From Saprospiraceae bacterium (GTDB lineage: Bacteria; Bacteroidota; Bacteroidia; Chitinophagales; Saprospiraceae), in NCBI GenBank assembly GCA_017995875.1, contig JAGOIB010000051.1, positions 5,235-12,985 on the forward strand: a DNA stretch of 7,751 nucleotides, in the 5' to 3' direction. The position numbers were made by a program, and so were the translations under genes. The first letter of the stretch is position 1, and the number at the start of each line of letters is the position of its first letter. Below the pieces are notes generated by a model that worked only from the letters and a program-made list of their open reading frames with translations, ran no database searches and had not been told where the DNA came from. Shown here piece after piece: positions 5,953 to 7,751 of the stretch.

Positions 5953-7437
5953 ATGTCATTGATACGTAAACTCGCCGGCGAAACCGCCATCTATGGATTA
6001 GGTTCTATCCTGAGCCGGGTATTGAACTACATCCTGTTTACATTCTACCTGACCAGGGTGTTCAATGACAACCCAAGCCAGTTTGGTATATACAAGGAAT
6101 TATACTTCTATGTAGCACTCTTTCTAATCATCCTGACCTTTCGGATGGAAACAACCTATTTCAGGTACGCCAAAGAGAACAGACCTGCTGTCACTACGAT
6201 GTCCATGGTTTTTCTTACCGTCTTTTCGGGGATTTTCCTGGCTGCGCTCTGGATTTTCAGAGAACCAATAGCCACATCAATGGAATATCCGGACATGAGC
6301 ACGCACCTGATGCTCTTAGGATGGGTATTGTTTTTTGATGTACTGACCGCTGTTCCCTTCGCAAGTTTGCGGCAGCAAAACAGGCCATGGATGTTTCTGT
6401 CCTTAAAGCTTGGTTCTATTATTTTGAATATCGTATTTGTGCTTTTTTTTATTGAGCTATTGCCCGGTTTGGCCGCCCATGGAGGATTCTGGCATGATAT
6501 ATTCAGGCCTGATGATCGTCTTTATTACATTTTTATGGGCAACCTGCTTGCGAGCGCCATAACATTTTTTCTTCTCATCCCCTTGATGAAGAGACAGGAT
6601 TGGCAATGGGATTCAGGCTTTTTAAAACGAATGTTAAAGTATGCCTGGCCACTGGTGATCGTGGGAATCGCAGGGGTGATCAATCAATCGTCCTACATTA
6701 CTTTTCAGAAATATCTGCTTCCCAATTCACTTCAGGAGAATCTTTCCGATGGAGGTGTCTTTGCTGCAGCGGCCTCATTGGCTATACTACTTAATTTATT
6801 TACGATTGCTTTTAATTATGCGGCAGAGCCCTTCTTCTTTGCACACAAAGACAGGGATGATGCAAAGCAAGTGTACGCGGATGTTTCTTTGTCCTTTACT
6901 ATCGTTGGATCGATCATGATGCTATGCATCCTTGCCTACATAGATGTGGTACAATTACTATTGGGCAAGAATTTCAGGGAAGGATTACAAGTAGTTCCCG
7001 TCCTGCTTGTTTCATTTTTGATACTAGGCATCTATTATAATTTTTCCACGTGGTACAAGCTTGCAGACAAAACCATTTATGGTGCCTTGATTGCAGGCCT
7101 GGGAGCGATCGTCACCATCGGCTTAAATATCCTGTTGATTCCAAAATACGAAGTCATAGGTTCTGCGTGGGCTTCACTTGTCTGCTACTTCATGATGTGT
7201 ATGGCTTCGTATGTCCAGGGACAAAAGTACTTTCGGATTCCGTACAAGGTGGGGCGCATGTTCGGATGGATAATAGCAGCTCTTCTCTTTTATTTTCTGA
7301 TGGAATGGCTTCGCCGGTTTTATGAAGGCAACCTTGTGATTATACTCTCCGTCAACACGTTGCTTGTCTGCATGTATGTTTACATGATCTATGTGCTTGA
7401 GAAGCCATTGGTGAAAAGTGTGGCCCGGAGGACTTAA
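5953..7437 (+). CDS. Polysaccharide/lipid-linked oligosaccharide flippase (MOP superfamily, Wzx-like)
   Basis: A 494-aa polytopic inner-membrane protein that probably flips lipid-linked sugar units for O-antigen, capsule or exopolysaccharide assembly. It opens MSLIRKLAGETAIYGLGSIL and continues through SRVLNYILFTFYLTRVF, the N-terminal pattern of Bacteroidota lipopolysaccharide-biosynthesis flippases. Roughly 14 hydrophobic segments can be read, near residues 12-35, 48-64, 84-103, 117-137, 147-168, 189-213, 230-254, 268-296, 309-329, 342-363, 374-396, 401-420, 435-452 and 460-480. Positive loops such as RRFYEG and the basic C-terminus (KSVARRT) fit membrane topology. The ATG at 5953 was chosen because the in-frame extension back to a TTG at 5752 translates repeat DNA (LRSYGL twice) and has no family counterpart. 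No glycosyltransferase neighbours are in the window, so the exported glycan is unknown, and a murein-precursor (MurJ-like) role is less likely by its N-terminus. Confidence 0.88.
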   Translation: MSLIRKLAGETAIYGLGSILSRVLNYILFTFYLTRVFNDNPSQFGIYKELYFYVALFLIILTFRMETTYFRYAKENRPAVTTMSMVFLTVFSGIFLAALWIFREPIATSMEYPDMSTHLMLLGWVLFFDVLTAVPFASLRQQNRPWMFLSLKLGSIILNIVFVLFFIELLPGLAAHGGFWHDIFRPDDRLYYIFMGNLLASAITFFLLIPLMKRQDWQWDSGFLKRMLKYAWPLVIVGIAGVINQSSYITFQKYLLPNSLQENLSDGGVFAAAASLAILLNLFTIAFNYAAEPFFFAHKDRDDAKQVYADVSLSFTIVGSIMMLCILAYIDVVQLLLGKNFREGLQVVPVLLVSFLILGIYYNFSTWYKLADKTIYGALIAGLGAIVTIGLNILLIPKYEVIGSAWASLVCYFMMCMASYVQGQKYFRIPYKVGRMFGWIIAALLFYFLMEWLRRFYEGNLVIILSVNTLLVCMYVYMIYVLEKPLVKSVARRT

Positions 7438-7442
7438 TGGTT

Positions 7443-7477
7443 AGACGCCAGATGTCAGATATCAGATGCCAGACGTA
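7443..7477. repeat. Heptamer array just after the flippase stop codon
   Basis: Five contiguous 7-bp units follow the stop by 5 bp: AGACGCC, AGATGTC, AGATATC, AGATGCC, AGACGTA. The last unit and its flank form CAGACGTAA (7470-7478), which also occurs twice after mnmG. Confidence 0.75.
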
Positions 7478-7484
7478 AAAGCAA

Positions 7485-7498
7485 GGGGCATGGGGCAT
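7485..7498. repeat. GGGGCAT heptamer duplicated
   Basis: GGGGCAT occurs twice in tandem (7485-7491 and 7492-7498), 7 bp downstream of the preceding heptamer array. It is a two-unit array with the same 7-bp period but an unrelated motif. Confidence 0.55.
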
Positions 7499-7572
7499 GG
7501 AGCCAAAGTTGAGTGAAGTACCCATTGTCACATTTCAACTAAACGCATTTTTGCATTTTGAGACACTATCTC

Positions 7573-7661
7573 GCCAGTCTGGAGACTGGCAAATATTGCA
7601 TTCAAGTCAGAGACTTGAACGAACGTTACTATTTTTATTCAGACTTTGCCAGAATAAAAAT
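7573..7661. repeat. Cluster of three perfect hairpins downstream of the flippase gene
   Basis: GCCAGTCT-GG-AGACTGGC (7573-7590) has an 8-bp stem. TTCAAGTC-AGA-GACTTGAA (7601-7619) has an 8-bp stem. ATTTTTATTC (7631-7640) pairs with GAATAAAAAT (7652-7661) over 10 bp around an 11-nt loop. The first two share the core AGTC...GACT and look like divergent copies of one unit, in the manner of REP-like elements. The third is A/T-rich and could terminate transcription from the flippase gene. Confidence 0.7.
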
Positions 7662-7688
7662 TCACAATTCACAACTCACAACTCACGA
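7661..7688. repeat. Heptamer array YTCACAA
   Basis: Four contiguous 7-bp units: TTCACAA, TTCACAA, CTCACAA, CTCACGA. The array begins on the last base of the third hairpin stem. The motif resembles the TTCACTC array at the CoA ligase end. Confidence 0.7.
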
Positions 7689-7694
7689 AAGTCC

Positions 7695-7729
7695 ACTGAC
7701 AACTGAATACTGATTACAGATTACAGATT
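7695..7729. repeat. Heptamer array ACTGATT/ACAGATT
   Basis: Five contiguous 7-bp units drift stepwise: ACTGACA, ACTGAAT, ACTGATT, ACAGATT, ACAGATT. A partial unit, ACTCTTT, follows. Only about 20 bp remain in the window after it, so whether a gene starts just beyond cannot be seen. Apart from the listed repeats, 7438-7751 shows no credible gene. Confidence 0.7.
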
Positions 7730-7751
7730 ACTCTTTACGGATGTAAGCAGC

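Noticed and set aside
7497..7706. 69-aa open frame downstream of the flippase
   Set aside because: It runs through the hairpin cluster and heptamer arrays, so its peptide is translated repeat; no family resemblance.

Overview
The window looks like a chromosomal segment from a member of the Bacteroidota, probably a Saprospira- or Chitinophaga-like lineage. The evidence is indirect. None of the four credible start codons has a purine-rich Shine-Dalgarno sequence. A box of the TAnnTTTG type, the Bacteroidota sigma-A -7 element, lies directly in front of mnmG. The lipoprotein carries the SCGKDD type of N-terminus common in that phylum. The protein families also fit. No RNA gene, CRISPR array, intact transposase gene or phage gene was seen.

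Layout. 1-432 is non-coding. It holds two short hairpins, a 166-bp segment bounded by 11-bp inverted repeats (a possible MITE or insertion-sequence remnant), a hairpin with an 11-bp perfect stem, a hexamer array and the mnmG promoter. 433-2298 (+) is mnmG, for tRNA wobble-uridine modification. 2299-2647 is an AT-rich gap. 2648-3721 (+) encodes a secreted TolB/WD40-like beta-propeller lipoprotein of unknown role. 3967-5661 (-) encodes a long-chain fatty acid-CoA ligase/AMP-binding enzyme, convergent with the lipoprotein gene. 5662-5952 is a divergent intergenic region packed with 8-bp tandem arrays and a 47-bp palindrome. 5953-7437 (+) encodes a MOP-superfamily polysaccharide/lipid-linked oligosaccharide flippase. 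7438-7751 is non-coding and made almost wholly of 7-bp tandem arrays and a cluster of three hairpins.

The genes do not form one pathway. They are a tRNA-modification housekeeping gene, an envelope lipoprotein, a fatty-acid activation enzyme and an envelope-glycan exporter. Each of the three longer genes reads as intact and ordinary.

The unusual part is between the genes. Short-period degenerate tandem arrays (6, 7 or 8 bp, with a different motif at each site) abut or overlap the ends of mnmG, the CoA ligase and the flippase, but not the ends of the lipoprotein gene. The 8-bp arrays before the two divergent genes are mirror images, each reading CTTACGGT-like on the coding strand of its own gene. 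No new enzymatic or defence system was found; the repeat organisation is what deserves a second look.
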